Counted from the stretch's first letter, positions 43,693-55,838 are shown. The stretch is 64,000 bases of DNA from Pseudomonas cichorii (GCF_003700275.1 NZ_RBRE01000017.1:62001-126000), one strand, 5' to 3'. Translations and numbers: made by a program. Notes: generated from the sequence alone by a model not told the origin.

Positions 43693-44691
43693 CTAGAGCT
43701 CCCGGGCGAGGAATTTTTTCTGCAGATGAATGGGGCGTTTGGGCACGGACTGAATGTCGTAGCCGACAAACGCCAGGATGAACTGAATACCGACCAATAC
43801 CGGCAACGCCGATAACATCACCGTGCCGGGCGAAGTCGCAACGCCCGTACGCAGGGAAAGCGCCCAGTGAAAGGCGCCAAAGAGCGTACCGAAACCCAGC
43901 AACAGAATACCGATGGGAAGCTCGAAGGACGCCAGTGACATGTCGCGCAGGTAGTAGTTATAAAACAGGCGCTTGAACATGTTGCGCAGGTGCTTGCCGA
44001 TGAACTCGCCAAGGATCGCGGATATCCGGAGGTTGCTGACCTCATCGCCATAGCGGGCACTCATCGGAATATCCACCACCACGGCGCGCAGGGTGCCAAG
44101 ACGAAACAGCATATCGGTCTCGAAGAAATAGCGCGGGCTGATCTTGCTCATCGGCAGGTGCCGGACGACATCGCTGTGAATGGCGGTATAGCCATTGGTG
44201 GGATCGAAAAGATCCCAGTACCCCGACGACAGTTTGCTCATCAACGAGAGCACTGTGTTGCCGAAAATCCGCAGGCCGGGCATGCGGCTTATTTCTTCCA
44301 GATTGAAAAACCGATTGCCCTTGGTGTAATCCGCCTCGCCTGTCTCTATCGGTGCGGTAAAGGCGGGAATCAGGGCCGGGTTCATTTGCCCGTCGCCATC
44401 CACTTTGACAATGATATCCATGCCGTCGGCCAGGGCCGCGGCATAACCCACCATGACAGTACCGCCCACGCCAAGATTGACGGAGTTGAATATCACCCTG
44501 ACCCGCCGATCAGCGCATCGCTGCTCGACTTCATGGCCGGTTCCCTGGGGACAGCAGTCATCCACAACATAAATCCGGCTGACGCTGTCCCCTATCTCGG
44601 CGATCACTTGCAGAATATGGTTTTTCACATTGAAGCAGGGGATAACCACTGCGGTCCTGAGAACAGGAGTGATGAGGTCGTAAGTCGTCAT
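43693..44691 (-). CDS. GT2 polyprenyl-phosphate sugar synthase (GtrB/DPM1-like)
   Basis: A 332-residue protein. The GT-A domain has TAVVIPCFNVKNHILQVI, IYVVDDCCPQGT (nucleotide Asp), NLGVGGTVMVGYAAAL and IIVKVDGDGQMNP with the DxD metal motif. FDPTNGYTAIH and SPRYFFETDMLFRL are the DPM1/GtrB acceptor region. Two C-terminal membrane helices (SFELPIGILLLGFGTLFGAF, LSALPVLVGIQFILAFVGYD) anchor it. It should transfer a sugar from NDP-sugar to undecaprenyl phosphate on the cytosolic face. First gene of the operon. ATG at 44691 has a weak AGG site. Confidence 0.9.
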   Translation of the reverse strand: MTTYDLITPVLRTAVVIPCFNVKNHILQVIAEIGDSVSRIYVVDDCCPQGTGHEVEQRCADRRVRVIFNSVNLGVGGTVMVGYAAALADGMDIIVKVDGDGQMNPALIPAFTAPIETGEADYTKGNRFFNLEEISRMPGLRIFGNTVLSLMSKLSSGYWDLFDPTNGYTAIHSDVVRHLPMSKISPRYFFETDMLFRLGTLRAVVVDIPMSARYGDEVSNLRISAILGEFIGKHLRNMFKRLFYNYYLRDMSLASFELPIGILLLGFGTLFGAFHWALSLRTGVATSPGTVMLSALPVLVGIQFILAFVGYDIQSVPKRPIHLQKKFLAREL

Positions 44692-44916
44692 GAAGTTTGC
44701 CTGACTGTCGCAGAAGGGTTATCGGACACGGCTGATGCGCTACAGTTAAGTTCAGCTAAGCGAAGAATTCCATATTCAGAAGTGTCATATAAGAACAGCA
44801 GTGTTAGATAATTATATTTGAAACACCGTTAATATTTCTGACAGTAACACGTGTTTTACAGATAGTGCGCAGTGCTTCCAGCTTTTAACTTCCCAACCCA
44901 TAGCTGAACCACTTAT
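44692..44916. other. AT-rich divergent intergenic region
   Basis: 225 bp separate the GtrB-like gene from the unknown gene on the other strand. The DNA is clearly more AT-rich than its surroundings, which fits promoters reading both ways and possible H-NS-type silencing, but no single promoter is clear. Confidence 0.4.
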
Positions 44917-45549
44917 ATGAATACACCCTCTGAAATCGATATTTCAGGCCTAAGGTGTTACGACAGGATTGTCGATGATGTGACCTATAGCGTTCCACGC
45001 GGTATCACTCGTGAAACACGCGGGCGAGTCTGGATCGTGCGCGTCCTGAAAAATAAACATGTCCTGGTTTCGGCCCGCTTCACGGATCTGCGTTTCGGCG
45101 GAACCCGACGCGCCCTGGATGCCGCCATCATTCACTTGCTGCATAGCGGTCATGCCTGGCGCCGCGACGATGTCCTGCAGTTGACCGAACATGCCACCGC
45201 CCACTGGCGCAAGAGGAGTGGCGCCGGTCTGTGTGCTGTCGCTTATGTGCCGAAGCAGGGTCCGGGGCGCGGCGAAACCTTTTTCCTGTCCACTTACAAG
45301 CGGGTTGCCAGTGGTCGGGGCATGGGCAAGCTACGCTCCAAACTGGTTGAAGTGCTGGAAAACGCCTATGAAATGGAAGAGGGGATTGCGACGATTCCCT
45401 ATTCCGCTCAGAAGAAGATTCGCCACGAGGTCGATCAGTTGTTTGAAAGCGAGCAGTTCCAGGCTTTTCTTGAGGCGGGAAGAAGAAAGGCGGATCACAT
45501 TGCCGTGACCGAGTATATCGAGAAGCTGGAACGGGACCAGGGTCCCTAG
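44917..45549 (+). CDS. Protein of unknown function, copy 1 of a tandem pair (AP2-like repeats)
   Basis: A 210-residue soluble protein, basic. It begins LRCYDRIVDDVTYSVPRGIT. RGRVWIVRVLKNKHVLVSAR then FGGTRRALDAAIIHLLH resembles the three strands plus helix of AP2-type DNA-binding domains, and HWRKRSGAGLCAVAYVPKQ could be a second, degenerate unit. The C-terminal third is helical. About half of its residues match the protein at 45803 throughout, so the two are paralogues. No HTH, catalytic motif or signal peptide. The AP2 resemblance is my reading and is unproven. Confidence 0.7.
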   Translation: MNTPSEIDISGLRCYDRIVDDVTYSVPRGITRETRGRVWIVRVLKNKHVLVSARFTDLRFGGTRRALDAAIIHLLHSGHAWRRDDVLQLTEHATAHWRKRSGAGLCAVAYVPKQGPGRGETFFLSTYKRVASGRGMGKLRSKLVEVLENAYEMEEGIATIPYSAQKKIRHEVDQLFESEQFQAFLEAGRRKADHIAVTEYIEKLERDQGP

Positions 45550-45802
45550 ACACCCGGCGGGTATTAACTTGTTGTCTGCTCGTACATTCAAGCTCTACAC
45601 CGGCTCTGTTTTACCTTTTGTTTACATTCAACCGGTTGAGTCGACTCTGGCAAGACGAGGATAATTCTCCCGGTATCGAACATCTGATATGTCGCTTGTT
45701 TTCCTGTGTTGAGTTACGCCCTCGACTCATGTTCCCGGTATTTGTCTGTTGGTATCGCTTACACCTTTTACAAGAGTCTTCACCCCCCCAGGAAAGTTGA
45801 TC

Positions 45803-46432
45803 ATGGCAAAACTGACCTGCATGGCCAGAACTACGCAATTGCGCTGCTACGACCGGATTGTGGATGGCATCACCTACTGCGTTCCACGAGGCATCAGCCG
45901 TGAGGTACGCGGCAATGCCTGGCTCGTGAAGGTCATCAGGAACAAACAGAATGTGCTGCTGGCGCGCTTTACCGACCCGTCTTTCGGCGGCACGCGCAAA
46001 GCCCTGGAAAGCGCCATCATTCACTTGCGCCATAGCGGTCTGGCGTGGCATGCAGGCGACGTATTGCACCTGGACGACCGTGCCACCGTGCATTGGCGCA
46101 AGAGAAGTGGCGTCGGGCTGTGTGCGGTCGCCTACGTGACGAGCAACAAGCCCGGGCGTGGTGAAACCTTCTTCGTCTCGACTTACAAGCGGGTCGAAAG
46201 CGGTCGGGGCATGGAAAAGCTGCGCAGCAAACTGATCGAGACGCGGGAGTGCTCTTACACCACCGAACACGAAGCTGCATTCGTGCCTGAAGCGGTACGC
46301 CACACGCTGAGTCTTGAAATCGATGCATTGCTGCACAGCGATGACTTCCAGACCTTTCTCGAAGCCGGGAAACGCAAGGCCGATCAGATCGCCGTCGATC
46401 AATACGTGGACGCGATCACCGGCGCCGAATAA
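45803..46432 (+). CDS. Protein of unknown function, copy 2 of a tandem pair (AP2-like repeats)
   Basis: A 209-residue paralogue of the preceding gene. Shared blocks include LRCYDRIVD, YxVPRGI, RFTDPSFGGTRKALESAIIH, HWRKRSGVGLCAVAYV, PGRGETFFVSTYKRVESGRG and EAGKRKADQIAV. The order and spacing are equal along the full length, so the pair arose by duplication. ATG at 45803 follows GGAAAGTTGATC; the open frame upstream to 45749 has no support. The 253 bp before it hold no gene and look like a separate promoter region. Function unknown. Confidence 0.75.
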   Translation: MAKLTCMARTTQLRCYDRIVDGITYCVPRGISREVRGNAWLVKVIRNKQNVLLARFTDPSFGGTRKALESAIIHLRHSGLAWHAGDVLHLDDRATVHWRKRSGVGLCAVAYVTSNKPGRGETFFVSTYKRVESGRGMEKLRSKLIETRECSYTTEHEAAFVPEAVRHTLSLEIDALLHSDDFQTFLEAGKRKADQIAVDQYVDAITGAE

Positions 46433-46470
46433 AGCTAACCCCAAGGCCCGCAGGCCCTGGGCACGGTCGG

Positions 46471-48393
46471 TCAGACCCGGAAGCGGCTGACCATTGTCTG
46501 CAACTGGTTGCCCAGACGCGCCAGTTCGATACTGGAAGCGGCGGTTTCCTCACTGGCCGAAGCGGTCTGCTCGGAAACATCGCGCACATTGACAATGCTG
46601 CGGGTGATTTCATCGGCCACGGCGCTTTGTTGCTCAGCAGCCGCAGCAATCTGCTGGTTCATCGACTGGATGCTCGACACCGTCTGGGTGATATTCCCCA
46701 GCGATGCGCCGGCCTTGCGGCTCAGCGACACACTGCTGGCCGTCAGTTCGCGGCTGCTGAGCATGATGCTCGATACCTGACGAGTACCGTTCTGCAGACC
46801 CGCCACCAGATTTTCGATTTCCTCGGTGGACTGCTGGGTGCGTTGCGCCAGGCCGCGCACTTCATCGGCCACCACTGCGAAGCCGCGACCCGCTTCACCG
46901 GCCCGCGCAGCTTCAATGGCCGCGTTGAGCGCCAGCAGGTTGGTCTGTTCGGCGACGGCCTTGATCACATCCATGACCTTGCCGATCTTGTCGCTTTCCT
47001 GCTCCAGCTCGCTCATGGCATCCGCCGAGCGACCCACTTCCTTGGCCAGACGCTCGATCTGGGCAATCGCCTCACCCACAACCCTGTCACCGTCGCGGGC
47101 TTCGCGGTCGGCGCTGGATGCCGCTTGCGAAGCCTGTTCGGCGTTATGCGCAACTTCCTGGACGGTGGCCGACATTTCGTTCATGGCGGTGGCCACCTGA
47201 TCGGTTTCGACCTTCTGGCTGTTGACCCCGGCACTGGTCTGCTCGGTCACCGCCGACAGCTCTTCGGCAGCGCTGGCGATCTGGGTCACGCCATCGCGGA
47301 TCCCGACAATCAGGTCGCGCAAGGTGGCATTCATGCGCTGCACACCTTGTTGCAGAACGCCCAATTCATCGCGGCGGGTCACGCTGATATTGCGCGACAG
47401 ATCGCCCGATGCGATGCGGTCCACTTCAATCAGGGTTTCCTCCAGCGGACGGGTGATCTGGCGGGTGATAATCAGCGCCGCGAGAATGCCCAGCACCAGC
47501 GCCAACAAGGTGCAACCGATCTGCATGTTACGTGCATGCTCACTGTCTTCCTCGCCACGGCTGGCCTGGAGTTCATACAGCGCCTCGCTGACCTTGGCCA
47601 TCGCCACGCCTTGCTCGGTATTCTGCTTGCGCGCCGTATTGATCGCCGCATTGGCAGTCTTGAAGTTATCCACAGTCTGGCGATAACTGATGATGGCATT
47701 TTCCAGTTGCTGGAGTTCATCGCCATAGCTGCCAGCGAATGCGGCCTTGAGCGGCACCATCCCTTGCAAGGCGGTGCCGAGCTGCCGATAGGCGTTGTTT
47801 TCTGTGGTTTCGTTGGGATTGCCGGTGTAGCCACGGACTTCATAACGGATCAGGGCCAGGTTTTCCTTGGCCTTGAGAATGGCTTGATAACGCTCGAAGC
47901 GGCGCTCGTCGGCAGGCGACATGTTGATCACATCGTCGATGATCCGGCCAATGATTTCCGCGCCTTTGACGGCGTGCACGCCCATGGTCTTACGCAGTGC
48001 CGCATCGGCGCGGTAAGCCTCGCGCATCCGGTCATACGACTGCTGGTATTGCGTAGCGAGGCTGTTCAGTTGCTGCAGTTTTTCCTGATTGCTCGGAAAA
48101 CTGAAGATCGGAAGCGCTGCGTTGAGTTTTGCCTTGAGGCGCTCCAGAGCGGCCTGAGCCACATCGCCCATCTTCTCGTCACCATTCTCGGTCACGTATT
48201 GCAGACGTCTGAGGCGCAGTTCACTCATATCGGCATTGATACTCATGATGTCGGCCACGCGCTCGCTACGCTCGATCAGGCTGCCCAGGCCACCCCAGCC
48301 AGTCAGTGCCAGAAGGCACGTCAGGATGAGCACCACGCCAAACCCCACGGCCAGTTTCAATTTGACACTGATGTTCGCAAACCATGTATTCAT
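46471..48393 (-). CDS. Methyl-accepting chemotaxis protein with helical bimodular (HBM-like) sensor, copy 1
   Basis: A 640-residue receptor. TM1 about 10-32 ([19 protein letters not shown]), periplasmic all-helical sensor about 35-285, TM2 about 290-312 ([20 protein letters not shown]), HAMP to about 365 ([20 protein letters not shown]), then the signalling domain with [19 protein letters not shown] and [15 protein letters not shown]. Helical bimodular sensors of McpS type bind organic acids; the ligand here is unknown. ATG at 48393 is chosen because it begins [14 protein letters not shown] as in copy 2; the upstream 45 codons are unconserved. Copy 2 lies directly upstream on the same strand. 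Confidence 0.92.
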   Translation of the reverse strand: MNTWFANISVKLKLAVGFGVVLILTCLLALTGWGGLGSLIERSERVADIMSINADMSELRLRRLQYVTENGDEKMGDVAQAALERLKAKLNAALPIFSFPSNQEKLQQLNSLATQYQQSYDRMREAYRADAALRKTMGVHAVKGAEIIGRIIDDVINMSPADERRFERYQAILKAKENLALIRYEVRGYTGNPNETTENNAYRQLGTALQGMVPLKAAFAGSYGDELQQLENAIISYRQTVDNFKTANAAINTARKQNTEQGVAMAKVSEALYELQASRGEEDSEHARNMQIGCTLLALVLGILAALIITRQITRPLEETLIEVDRIASGDLSRNISVTRRDELGVLQQGVQRMNATLRDLIVGIRDGVTQIASAAEELSAVTEQTSAGVNSQKVETDQVATAMNEMSATVQEVAHNAEQASQAASSADREARDGDRVVGEAIAQIERLAKEVGRSADAMSELEQESDKIGKVMDVIKAVAEQTNLLALNAAIEAARAGEAGRGFAVVADEVRGLAQRTQQSTEEIENLVAGLQNGTRQVSSIMLSSRELTASSVSLSRKAGASLGNITQTVSSIQSMNQQIAAAAEQQSAVADEITRSIVNVRDVSEQTASASEETAASSIELARLGNQLQTMVSRFRV

Positions 48394-48603
48394 GACAATC
48401 CTTCGATTTTCCGGGCAGCCGCCAGAACGTTTTGAACCCGCAACCCGTTGTCCAGCAAGTGGGCGTTTGCAACTAACAGATTGATATAGATGATTACATG
48501 AATAACAGAAAGGATGGCTTGTGGCCATTAATTAGTAGGTAAACTTTAGTCTGAGCAAAGGCGCCAAAAGGCTGAAATAGAGCGGTTGCCGCTCAGAAAG
48601 CAC

Positions 48604-48628
48604 TGAGCCCGGCAAAGGCCGGGCTCAG
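48604..48628 (-). terminator. Perfect hairpin after the second chemoreceptor
   Basis: TGAGCCCGGC-AAAG-GCCGGGCTCA: 10-bp perfect stem 17 bp after the gene. No T-tract. Confidence 0.65.
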
Positions 48629-48644
48629 GATCAAGCGGGGGCTA

Positions 48645-50567
48645 TCAGACGCGGAAGTGGCTGACCATCATCTGCAGTTGTCCGCCAAGACGGGCAAGTT
48701 CAACGCTGGAAGCGGCCGTTTCTTCACTGGCCGAAGCGGTCTGCTCGGAAACATCGCGCACATTGATAATGCTGCGGCTGATTTCCTCGGCCACGGCGCT
48801 TTGCTCTTCAGCGGCCGCCGCGATCTGCTGGTTCATCGCCTGGATGTTGGACACGGTCTGGGTAATGTTGCCCAGCGATACGCCGGCCTTGCGACTCAGC
48901 GAAACACTGCTGGCCGTCAGTTCGCGGCTGCTGAGCATGATGCTCGACACCTGGCGAGTACCGTTCTGCAGACCCGCCACCAGACTTTCGATTTCCTCGG
49001 TCGACTGTTGGGTACGCTGGGCCAGGCCACGCACTTCATCAGCCACCACCGCAAACCCGCGACCTGCCTCACCGGCCCGCGCAGCTTCGATAGCCGCGTT
49101 GAGCGCCAGCAGGTTGGTCTGTTCAGCCACGGCCTTGATCACGTCCATGACCTTGCCGATCTTGTCGCTTTCCTGTTCCAGCTCGCTCATCGCGTCAGCC
49201 GAACGGCCCACTTCAGTGGCCAGACGCTCGATCTGGGCAATCGCTTCACCCACCACCTTGTCACCGTCACGGGCTTCACGGTCCGCATTGGAGGCCGCAT
49301 GCGAAGCCTGCTCGGCGTTGCGGGCAACTTCCTGAACAGTGGCCGACATCTCATGCATGGCTGTCGCCACCTGATCGGTCTCGACCTTCTGGCTGTTGAC
49401 CCCGGCACTGGTCTGTTCGGTCACGGCCGACAGTTCTTCGGCAGCACTGGCAATCTGGGTCACGCCATCGCGAATCCCGGTAATCAGATCACGCAGCGTG
49501 GTGCCCATGCGCTGGATACCTTGTTGCAGGATGCCCAGTTCGTCGCGACGGGTCACCGCCATGGTCTGGGTCAGATCGCCCGAAGCGATGCGATCCACCA
49601 CTGCCATGGTTTCCTGCAATGGGCGGGTGATCTGACGGGTGATGATCACTGCAGCCAGGATGCCCAGGACCAGCGCCAGAATGGTGCAGCCGATCTGCAT
49701 GTTGCGAGCCTGTGCGCTCTCCATGTCACGACGATCCAGCTGGATCTGATACATGTCTTCGCTGATCTTGACGATGTCCTGGCCCTGAACCGTCATTTCC
49801 TTGCGGGCCTGAACGATATCGGCATTGGCAGACTTGAAGTTCTGCAGCGCGGCACGGTAGTTGAGCAGCACGGTTTCCAGTTGCTTCAGACGATCGGCAT
49901 GCACACCGCTCAGGGTGGCCTTGAGCGGAGCCAGCCCCTTGATCGCATCGTCCAGTTGGCTAATGGCTTTCTGTTCGGTTTCAGGCGTTACGTCTGCGGC
50001 ATAGCCACGAACTTCGTAGCGCACCAGCATCAGGTCTTCCTTGGAATTGATGATGCTTTCGTACTGGTTGAAACGGGTTTCGTCAGCAGGGTCCAGCTTT
50101 TTGACATCGGCCAGGATCTGCTCGATCAGGTCGGCACCCTTGACGGCATTGACGCTCATTTCGGTGCGCATGGCAGTGCTGGTGCGGTAACCATTGCGCA
50201 TGTTGTTCAAGGATTTCTGATAATCGCCGATCACAACACCGAGCTTTTCAAGAAGCCTGACGTTTTCCGGGCTCTTGAAGCTTTTGAGCAATTTTTCCTG
50301 ATAGCCCTTGAAGCCGTCGAGGGAAACCTGAACGGTTTCGGCTACCTTTTCGTCACCATTGGCTACCATGTATTGCAGGCGCGTCACCCGCAATTTGGTC
50401 AGTTGGGAGTTGAGCGAGGTTATATCGCTCATCCAGTTACTGCGGTCGATCAACCCACTGAGGCTGGTCCAGCCAGTCAGGGCAAGAATGGCAGTAAAAA
50501 CAAGTACTAGACCGAACCCAAGGGCCAGTTTCATATTTACGCTGATGTTAGCAAACCAGCTATTCAT
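48645..50567 (-). CDS. Methyl-accepting chemotaxis protein with HBM-like sensor, copy 2
   Basis: A 640-residue receptor with the same architecture and length as its neighbour: TM1 ([20 protein letters not shown]), helical sensor about 35-285, TM2 ([20 protein letters not shown]), HAMP and signalling domain. From the HAMP domain onward the two are nearly identical (for example [20 protein letters not shown]), while the sensors differ widely ([20 protein letters not shown] versus [20 protein letters not shown]). So they should read different ligands through the same output. A FliA-like -10 GCCGATAG lies about 88 bp upstream. Confidence 0.92.
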   Translation of the reverse strand: MNSWFANISVNMKLALGFGLVLVFTAILALTGWTSLSGLIDRSNWMSDITSLNSQLTKLRVTRLQYMVANGDEKVAETVQVSLDGFKGYQEKLLKSFKSPENVRLLEKLGVVIGDYQKSLNNMRNGYRTSTAMRTEMSVNAVKGADLIEQILADVKKLDPADETRFNQYESIINSKEDLMLVRYEVRGYAADVTPETEQKAISQLDDAIKGLAPLKATLSGVHADRLKQLETVLLNYRAALQNFKSANADIVQARKEMTVQGQDIVKISEDMYQIQLDRRDMESAQARNMQIGCTILALVLGILAAVIITRQITRPLQETMAVVDRIASGDLTQTMAVTRRDELGILQQGIQRMGTTLRDLITGIRDGVTQIASAAEELSAVTEQTSAGVNSQKVETDQVATAMHEMSATVQEVARNAEQASHAASNADREARDGDKVVGEAIAQIERLATEVGRSADAMSELEQESDKIGKVMDVIKAVAEQTNLLALNAAIEAARAGEAGRGFAVVADEVRGLAQRTQQSTEEIESLVAGLQNGTRQVSSIMLSSRELTASSVSLSRKAGVSLGNITQTVSNIQAMNQQIAAAAEEQSAVAEEISRSIINVRDVSEQTASASEETAASSVELARLGGQLQMMVSHFRV

Positions 50568-50654
50568 CGACTTTCTCCAGGATCGTCTAGTTTCAAATTA
50601 TGGCCGCTGGAAGGTTGTTGTTTTAGGTCGCAGCAAGGGCAATACGTAATGACG

Positions 50655-50682
50655 CTATCGGCAGATCACCGCCGACCTGAAA
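50655..50682 (-). promoter_or_regulatory. Weak candidate sigma-28 promoter
   Basis: Reverse strand TTTCA, 15 bases, GCCGATAG. The -10 matches FliA at 7 of 8, the -35 is poor. The rest of the 384-bp divergent gap 50568-50951 is AT-rich without a gene. Confidence 0.35.
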
Positions 50683-50951
50683 TAAAAAAATGAGGAAGTT
50701 GAAAAAACAATCGCCAACCTTTCACGAACCTTTCATTCGCTGAAGACCACGTTTATAAAGGCATGCAGAGAATGATTATCGTCATACCCTGTCATAAAAA
50801 AGACGCCAGAAATCTGCCTACAATGGATCCAAACAAGACCTATTTTCGCGTGTGGGTATATAGTAGTTTAGTGATAGCGAATAGAACGCCCCTATAAAAA
50901 CAAAGTACCCAAACATCCAAAATCTATTATTTTCTGCCGAGATTTATTGTA

Positions 50952-52832
50952 ATGAGCTTGAAGTTCCGTCATAAAATTCTGTTAGCGGCATCGGGTGTCG
51001 TGGTATTGGCATTCGCATTGTTCACCTTCTATAACGATTACCTGCAACGCACGACCATTCGTCAGAATCTTGAAACATCGGTCGGGCAAGCCGGCGAGTT
51101 GACTGCCAGCAGTGTTCAGAACTGGCTCAGCGGGCGCATTCTGGTGCTGGAAAACCTCACTCAGGATGTTGCCTATCAGGGCATAGGCAGCGACCTGAGT
51201 GGACTGGTGTCGCAGTCCTCTCTGGTTTCCACCTTTCAGTTCACTTATGTCGGTGACAGCAAAGGCACGTTTACCCAACGCCCGAATGTCGAGATGCCGG
51301 CAGGTTACGACCCACGTCAACGGCCCTGGTACAAATCCACTGTCGAAGCGGGCAAGACCATCCTCAGCGCGCCCTATCTGGCCTCGGTGGGCGGCCTGGT
51401 GGTCACTATCGCCAGCCCGATCAAGTCAGGCGGCCAGGTTTCCGGCGTGGCCGGTGGCGACCTGAGCCTCGAGACGCTGGTCAAGATCATCAACTCTGTC
51501 GAGTTCGGCGGTATCGGTTATGCCTTTCTGGTCAGCGGCGACGGCCAGGTCATCGTCAGCCCGGACAAGGATCAGGTGCTGAAGAACCTCAAGGACATCT
51601 ATCCCGGCCAGACCCTGAGCCTGGATAAAAAGCTGCGTGAGGTGAAGCTCAACGGCCAGGAGCGAATCCTGTCCTTCACGCCGATTACCGGCTTGCCGTC
51701 TGCCGACTGGTACATCGGCCTGAGCATCGACAGAGACAAGGCCTATGCCCCGCTGAGCCAGTTCCGTAGCTCCGCGCTGGTCGCGGTGCTGATTGCCGTT
51801 GCCGTGATTGCCTTGCTGCTGAGCCTGCTGATCCGCGCCTTGATGCGCCCACTGACCGACATGGGCCGCGCCATGCAGGATATCGCTCAGGGTGAAGGTG
51901 ATCTGACACGCCGCCTGCAGATTCAGGGCAAGGACGAGTTCGCCGAGCTTGGCGGCTCCTTCAACCAGTTCGTCGAGCGCGTACACGCCTCGATTGCCGA
52001 AGTATCGTCGGCAACGCTCCAGGTGCATGACCTGTCGCGGCGCGTAGTGGAATCATCCAACGCCTCGATCACAGGCTTCGATGAGCAAAGCGCGCGCACC
52101 AATAGCGTTGCAGCAGCGATCAACGAGATGGGTGCTGCCACCCAGGAAATTGCCCGCAATGCGTCCGATGCGTCTGCCCAGGCCAGCGAAGCCCGTGAAC
52201 AGGCCGAAGACGGCCGGATCGTGGTGGAGAAGACGATCAGCGCCATGAGCGAGCTGTCGAGCAAGATCAGCGACTCCTGCAGCAGAATCGAAACGCTCAA
52301 TGCCAGCACCGACAACATCGGGCACATTCTGGACGTCATCAAGGGCATCTCGCAGCAGACCAACCTGCTGGCCTTGAATGCTGCCATCGAGGCTGCACGC
52401 GCTGGCGATGCCGGACGCGGTTTTGCCGTGGTTGCCGATGAGGTGCGCAACCTGGCGCATCGCACCCAGGTTTCAGCCGACGAGATTCACAAGATGATCG
52501 GTGAACTGCAGTCCGGTTCCCAGCAAGCGGTCCTGAACATGAATGAAAGCCAGGCGTCCAGTCAGGACAGCGTTGAGGTTGCCAACCAGGCAGGTAATCG
52601 TCTGCTGGATGTCACCCGGCGCATCAGTGAAATCGACGGCATGAACCAGTCGGTCGCCGCGGCTACCGAAGAACAGACCGCCGTGGTGGAAACCCTGAAC
52701 GTGGACATCAATCAGATCAACACCCTCAATCAGCAGGGTGTGGCCAACCTGAATGAAACCCTCAAGGATTGCGCAGCGCTGTCGCAACAGGCAGGGCGCC
52801 TGAAGCAACTGGTGGACAGCTTCAAGATCTGA
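50952..52832 (+). CDS. Methyl-accepting chemotaxis protein with dCache sensor
   Basis: A 626-residue receptor. TM1 about 10-28, a double-Cache periplasmic sensor about 33-275, TM2 about 277-300 ([20 protein letters not shown]), HAMP ([20 protein letters not shown]) and signalling domain ([19 protein letters not shown]). The membrane-distal Cache module keeps [10 protein letters not shown] and GGDLSLE, part of the amino-acid-binding pattern of PctA-type receptors, but has APYLAS where such receptors carry an Asp two residues after the Tyr. Amino acid sensing is therefore possible but not secure. It is divergent from the HBM pair. Confidence 0.92.
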   Translation: MSLKFRHKILLAASGVVVLAFALFTFYNDYLQRTTIRQNLETSVGQAGELTASSVQNWLSGRILVLENLTQDVAYQGIGSDLSGLVSQSSLVSTFQFTYVGDSKGTFTQRPNVEMPAGYDPRQRPWYKSTVEAGKTILSAPYLASVGGLVVTIASPIKSGGQVSGVAGGDLSLETLVKIINSVEFGGIGYAFLVSGDGQVIVSPDKDQVLKNLKDIYPGQTLSLDKKLREVKLNGQERILSFTPITGLPSADWYIGLSIDRDKAYAPLSQFRSSALVAVLIAVAVIALLLSLLIRALMRPLTDMGRAMQDIAQGEGDLTRRLQIQGKDEFAELGGSFNQFVERVHASIAEVSSATLQVHDLSRRVVESSNASITGFDEQSARTNSVAAAINEMGAATQEIARNASDASAQASEAREQAEDGRIVVEKTISAMSELSSKISDSCSRIETLNASTDNIGHILDVIKGISQQTNLLALNAAIEAARAGDAGRGFAVVADEVRNLAHRTQVSADEIHKMIGELQSGSQQAVLNMNESQASSQDSVEVANQAGNRLLDVTRRISEIDGMNQSVAAATEEQTAVVETLNVDINQINTLNQQGVANLNETLKDCAALSQQAGRLKQLVDSFKI

Positions 52833-52840
52833 TCATGGAA

Positions 52841-52886
52841 CCCCATCAGCCGCTTTTCCTGCTGCCAGGAAGCGGCTGACGGGGTT
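52841..52886. terminator. Long hairpin between converging chemoreceptor and DUF4870 genes
   Basis: AACCCCATCAGCCGCTT and AAGCGGCTGACGGGGTTT pair with one bulge over about 15 bp, with A and T runs at the ends. A bidirectional terminator. Confidence 0.85.
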
Positions 52887-52904
52887 TGCAGAACTGGCCT
52901 GCGG

Positions 52905-53282
52905 TTACTTCAGCAGACGCCAGGTGAACGGATAACGGTAGTCCACGCCTTCATTGGCCTTGACCCCGGCAATGATCGTCAGAACCATCGCACCGATGCC
53001 GACCAGCAACAACATCGGAATCCCGATGACCAACACGAACAGCAGCAGGCTGACAGTCGCGGCAATAGAAACCGTGATCTGGAAGTTCAGCGCTTCCTTG
53101 CCCTGCGCATCAATGAACGGGTCGGTATCCTTCTTGAGTTGCCAGATAATCAGCGGCCCCAGCAGATGGCCGAACGGGAAGAACAGCCCGCACAAAGCCA
53201 CCAGGTGACAGAACATCGCCCACTGACGAACCTCCCGGGACGGTTTGGCAAGGGCAGGCTTGTTAAACTGGCTGTCACTCAT
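52905..53282 (-). CDS. DUF4870 (Tic20-like) inner-membrane protein
   Basis: A 125-residue protein with an N-terminal cytosolic segment and three or four hydrophobic helices (WAMFCHLVALCGLFFPFGHL, ITVSIAATVSLLLFVLVIGI, MLLLVGIGAMVLTIIAGVKA). KDTDPFIDAQGKEALNFQIT is the DUF4870 signature. Function is unknown. In P. aeruginosa the homologue (PA5333) separates crc and rph; here it is still next to rph, but crc is about 37 kb away. ATG at 53282 follows AAAAGGAGCCGTAG. Confidence 0.9.
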   Translation of the reverse strand: MSDSQFNKPALAKPSREVRQWAMFCHLVALCGLFFPFGHLLGPLIIWQLKKDTDPFIDAQGKEALNFQITVSIAATVSLLLFVLVIGIPMLLLVGIGAMVLTIIAGVKANEGVDYRYPFTWRLLK

Positions 53283-53324
53283 CTACGGCTCCTTTTTACT
53301 GCGCATGTCTTTACAGCGCACAAG

Positions 53325-54047
53325 TCAGTCGGCCAATGCGGCCCGCTGCAACTCAAACAGTTCGGTCATGCCTTTCTGGGCCAGGGCCAGCATGGCGTTC
53401 AGCTCTTCAGGCTGGAACGGCGCACCTTCGGCAGTACCCTGAACCTCGATGAAACCACCGGCGCTGGTCATGACCACGTTCAGGTCAGTCTCGGCTGCGG
53501 AATCTTCCAGGTAATCCAGGTCCAGCACTGGCTCGCCCTGATACATGCCCACGGATACGGCAGCGATCATCTGCTTGAGCGGGTCGCCGCCCTTGAGGCC
53601 GCCGCGCTTCTTGATCACTTTCAAGGCATCGGCAAGCGCAACCATGGCGCCGGTGATGGAAGCCGTGCGAGTACCGCCATCGGCCTGGATCACATCGCAA
53701 TCGACATACAGGGTGACGTCGCCCAGCTTGGACATGTCCAGTGCAGCGCGCAGCGAACGGCCGATCAGACGCTGGATTTCCAGGGTACGGCCACCTTGTT
53801 TGCCACGGCTGGCTTCGCGCTGGTTACGCTCGCCGGTAGCACGTGGCAGCATGCCGTATTCGGCAGTCAGCCAGCCCTGGCCCTGACCCTTGAGAAAGCG
53901 TGGCACGCCGTTTTCGACGCTGACCGTGCAGATCACCTTGGTGTCACCGAACTCGACCAGCACAGAACCTTCGGCGTGCTTGGTGTAGTTGCGGGTGATG
54001 CGGATCGGACGGAGCTGATCGGCGGCGCGGCCACTTGGACGTTTCAT
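53325..54047 (-). CDS. rph: Ribonuclease PH
   Basis: A 240-residue phosphorolytic exoribonuclease that trims tRNA 3' ends and degrades structured RNA as a hexamer. It shows [40 protein letters not shown] (phosphate-binding Arg), [18 protein letters not shown] and [18 protein letters not shown]. All active-site residues I can place are present. ATG at 54047 gives the family length; the open frame upstream is unconserved. It is divergent from yicC across 283 bp, as in other Pseudomonas and in E. coli. Confidence 0.97.
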   Translation of the reverse strand: MKRPSGRAADQLRPIRITRNYTKHAEGSVLVEFGDTKVICTVSVENGVPRFLKGQGQGWLTAEYGMLPRATGERNQREASRGKQGGRTLEIQRLIGRSLRAALDMSKLGDVTLYVDCDVIQADGGTRTASITGAMVALADALKVIKKRGGLKGGDPLKQMIAAVSVGMYQGEPVLDLDYLEDSAAETDLNVVMTSAGGFIEVQGTAEGAPFQPEELNAMLALAQKGMTELFELQRAALAD

Positions 54048-54330
54048 CTGGAATACCTGTACTGGGACGGAAAACTGCCGAGCAGTATAGAGGTCACAAC
54101 AGAAGCTGGGCACATCTAAAAGTCGGGAATAGCGATACCAGGTACGTCAAAGGCTCTGGAACCGGGCTTTACAGCGCTGACCGCTCAGCTTGCAACACTT
54201 GTCACATTCGCGGATTGGGAGCCTGCGCCGCACTGCGCTACAATCCTGCGCCTTTGCAGCCTGTCGGCTTTTACGACTTCAGTGAGCGCAACGCGACCGC
54301 GCTCATGGACCGAATCAAGAGGTAATTCCT

Positions 54331-55831
<1,501 letters not shown>

Positions 55832-55838
55832 AGCGATC

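Noticed and set aside
48500..48560. FliA promoter before the first HBM receptor (TAAAGTTT on the reverse strand)
   Set aside because: No GCCGATAA-like box lies 15 bases downstream.
48657..50510. 617-codon frame antisense to the second HBM chemoreceptor (a similar one lies at 46627-48435)
   Set aside because: Both exist only because the paralogous receptors share sequence; neither has start signals.
46471..50567. Long near-identical blocks taken as a mobile repeat
   Set aside because: They are the conserved signalling domains of two chemoreceptor paralogues, within genes.
50917..50943. FliA promoter before the dCache receptor (GCCGAGAT)
   Set aside because: It is only 8 bases before the ATG and has no TAAA at the right distance.
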